Below, piece by piece: positions 62,381 to 64,000 of a DNA stretch of 64,000 bases. Where the stretch lies: NCBI GenBank assembly GCA_012295275.1, contig CM022672.1, positions 34,873,999 to 34,937,998 on the forward strand. The letters run 5' to 3'. The first letter of the stretch is position 1; the number at the start of each line of letters is the position of its first letter. Below the pieces are notes generated by a model, which saw only the letters and a list, made by a program, of their open reading frames with translations, was not told where the DNA came from and searched no databases. The position numbers were made by a program, and so were the translations under genes. The stretch comes from Chrysomallon squamiferum. Its lineage: Eukaryota > Mollusca > Gastropoda > Neomphalida > Peltospiridae.

Positions 62381-63350
62381 GTAACTAAACATTTTAGCAC
62401 TTTTCTGGAACAAGAACAACAAATATATATATATATATATATCCATAAAATGAAAAAAAAAAAAAAAAAATTAAAAAGAATAAACGGCTTTAAAATGTCT
62501 ATGTAATTCTAATTTGAACTGGCAGCTTTTCTTTCCTTTGGGTGAGTGAGAGAGAAGCGAGATAAAAACACAGAAATGTACAGAGAATTTATGCTAAGAT
62601 TAAAATATCGGAACAGATTCAATCGATATTTTATGTTTTTCATTTAATTATTATTCCTTCTGTGTCATGTTTTGGAGCAAATTCTTTCCAAACTTGAGTA
62701 AAACACATACGACATTTTATTTATAGTTTTATGAAAGTTAATTTACATGTACGTATCAAACTATGTTTTATTATGTCAGAACAGCCAGTCACACTGTGTG
62801 TGTATATGCAGTTTTATATATATAAATATATATTAATTGTGTTTTAAATATATCTGGCTATTTTTGTTGTTATTCTGTACTTGATTTGGTGTGTTGATCA
62901 GTCAGTCAGTTGATGGTTGCTAATCTATATTGTTGACTGATACATTTTACTTTTATTATTTTTATTATATAATCAGTTTAAAAGCTGTGGCATGTTACAA
63001 GTTTGAATCTTTCGTGTCCAGGGTTAAACACAGTAGCTTTTAATCTAAAACTAGATTTAATTTTATGCGACTTGAGAATAATATTCTCTGCAATGTCAAA
63101 GTTAGTTTAAACACTTCTCTTTTTTGTTGTTTTCTATGTTTTCTTAATATTTTTCTTAATGTTTATAAAGATAATATATATTTGTAAAATAAAGTACAGT
63201 CGTGCGATATAAAGACACATTATTTTCTGTTAGTCTTTATTTCTTGTCATTTGTATTAATCTTGTTTAAAAAAGAAATAACTACACTAGTACATTTCTAA
63301 CTAAAACCAAATACATTATTTCATTTAATATATTTCTTCGATGCTTTCAG

Positions 63351-63497
63351 TGTGTCAGTCAGGTACAACTTATGGTACTAACTGTGACAAACTGTGTAGA
63401 GATCGTCACTGTTTCAATTCTCAACAAAGCTGTCCTACAGACACTGGATCATGTTATGGACAATGTGAGACAGGCTGGACTGGAGATGACTGTACAA
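63351..63497 (+). CDS. Locus 6 EGF-like exon 2
   Basis: Forty-nine codons: CQSGTTYGTNCDKLC, RDRHC, DTGSCYGQC, ETGWTGDDC; donor gtaatc. Phase 1-1. Confidence 0.85.
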
Positions 63498-63964
63498 GTA
63501 ATCAGACATTTTAGCTGTGACTATCTTTAGATAAGGAATCCAACTCTGTAATGAATAACATCTATTAATAATTTTACTATGATTTGAAATCGTTTTAAAA
63601 TTTGGTATCAATATCTATACTTAGAATTAACTGATATTTGAACCATTGTTTTTTTTAATTATTTGTTATGTTCGTCATGTCCTATTATAATATGGACACA
63701 AGTGATTATAAGTAGTTGTGACGATAACAGTAAATATTAATATATTGATATTTAACTTTCAAATAATGTACGAAGTTAAATGACATATTGATAATATTGT
63801 TTAATATTACACATATGGTTAAAGAACAAATATGTATTACATAAACAAGAAACTACGTTATGATTAATCAGCCAGTTTAATATTTAAAAACAAAAATATT
63901 ATTCACATATCTTCTTTACTCTTTCATAAGTAACTGTTTTAAAGAGAGTGTAAATAGTTTTCAG

Positions 63965-64000
63965 TATGTCAGACTGGTCTGTATGGTTATAACTGTGACA
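63965..64000 (+). CDS. Locus 6 EGF-like exon 3 (cut by window end)
   Basis: After a cag acceptor at 63962-63964 reads CQTGLYGYNCD, matching the start of locus 1 exon 4 and its upstream intron sequence. Confidence 0.75.

Larger units (their letters stand above)
60869..64000 (+). other. Locus 6: signal peptide plus EGF repeats, no lectin domain (runs off window)
   Basis: Signal exon 60869-60947, EGF exons 62234-62380, 63351-63497, and an exon starting at 63965 cut by the window end. The 1286-bp first intron has no FTP exon, so this follows the locus 2 architecture. The third EGF exon matches locus 1 exon 6722-6865. All visible exons are intact. Confidence 0.82.

Overview
This is a eukaryotic nuclear window: short exons with GT..AG splice sites, long AT-rich introns, very abundant microsatellites and minisatellites, and Gypsy and Tc1-like transposon remnants. 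The genes encode receptors that combine a fucolectin-type (FTP / F5-8C-like) lectin domain with many 8-cysteine MEGF/laminin-type EGF repeats. Together with the base composition this suggests a lophotrochozoan, most likely a mollusc, but the species cannot be read from the sequence.

The window holds one gene family repeated six times. Locus 1 (+, 1133-14107) lacks only its signal exon, which lies off the left edge; it has the lectin domain, 12 EGF exons, a transmembrane exon and a cytoplasmic exon. Locus 2 (+, from 17201) has a signal exon and three EGF exons before an assembly gap. Locus 3 (-, from 23898) has a signal exon and the lectin domain, and runs into the same gap. Locus 4 (-, 43727 to 29106) is complete from signal peptide to stop: lectin, EGF exons, transmembrane segment, tail. 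Locus 5 (+, 49508-50396) is a 3' pseudogene remnant. Locus 6 (+, from 60869) has a signal exon and EGF exons and runs off the right edge. Loci 1, 3 and 4 carry the lectin domain; loci 2 and 6 go straight from signal exon to EGF exons. All internal exons outside the tail have 1-1 phase, so exons can be lost or gained without shifting frame, and several dead or decaying exons are visible.

The most informative protein feature is the cytoplasmic tail. It ends in a canonical ITAM (YDQ/KL, ten residues, YEKI) plus an upstream YVN (Grb2 SH2-type) motif, conserved in loci 1, 4 and 5. By established knowledge of Draper/MEGF10-type receptors, this predicts cell-surface recognition receptors (lectin plus EGF stalk) that signal through Src/Syk-type kinases, for example in phagocytosis. 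The cluster therefore looks like an expanded innate-recognition or engulfment receptor family. That function is inference.

Layout: loci 1 and 2 (+) face loci 3 and 4 (-) across a 200-N gap at 19451-19650, and their intergenic regions are inverted copies of each other, so the left 44 kb is roughly palindromic. Each intergenic unit carries the same parts in order: a 55-bp VNTR just past the stop, a conserved spacer, CA/TATG microsatellite, a tRNA-derived SINE-like sequence, and a conserved promoter/first exon. Between loci 4 and 6 lie a TATG array, a higher-order repeat (46.6-47.9 kb), a second gap, a rearranged Gypsy element (52-54.9 kb) and a 4.5-kb 54-bp/19-bp minisatellite (56.05-60.5 kb). 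Both gaps are 200 N placeholders that join sequences that cannot be adjacent as drawn.
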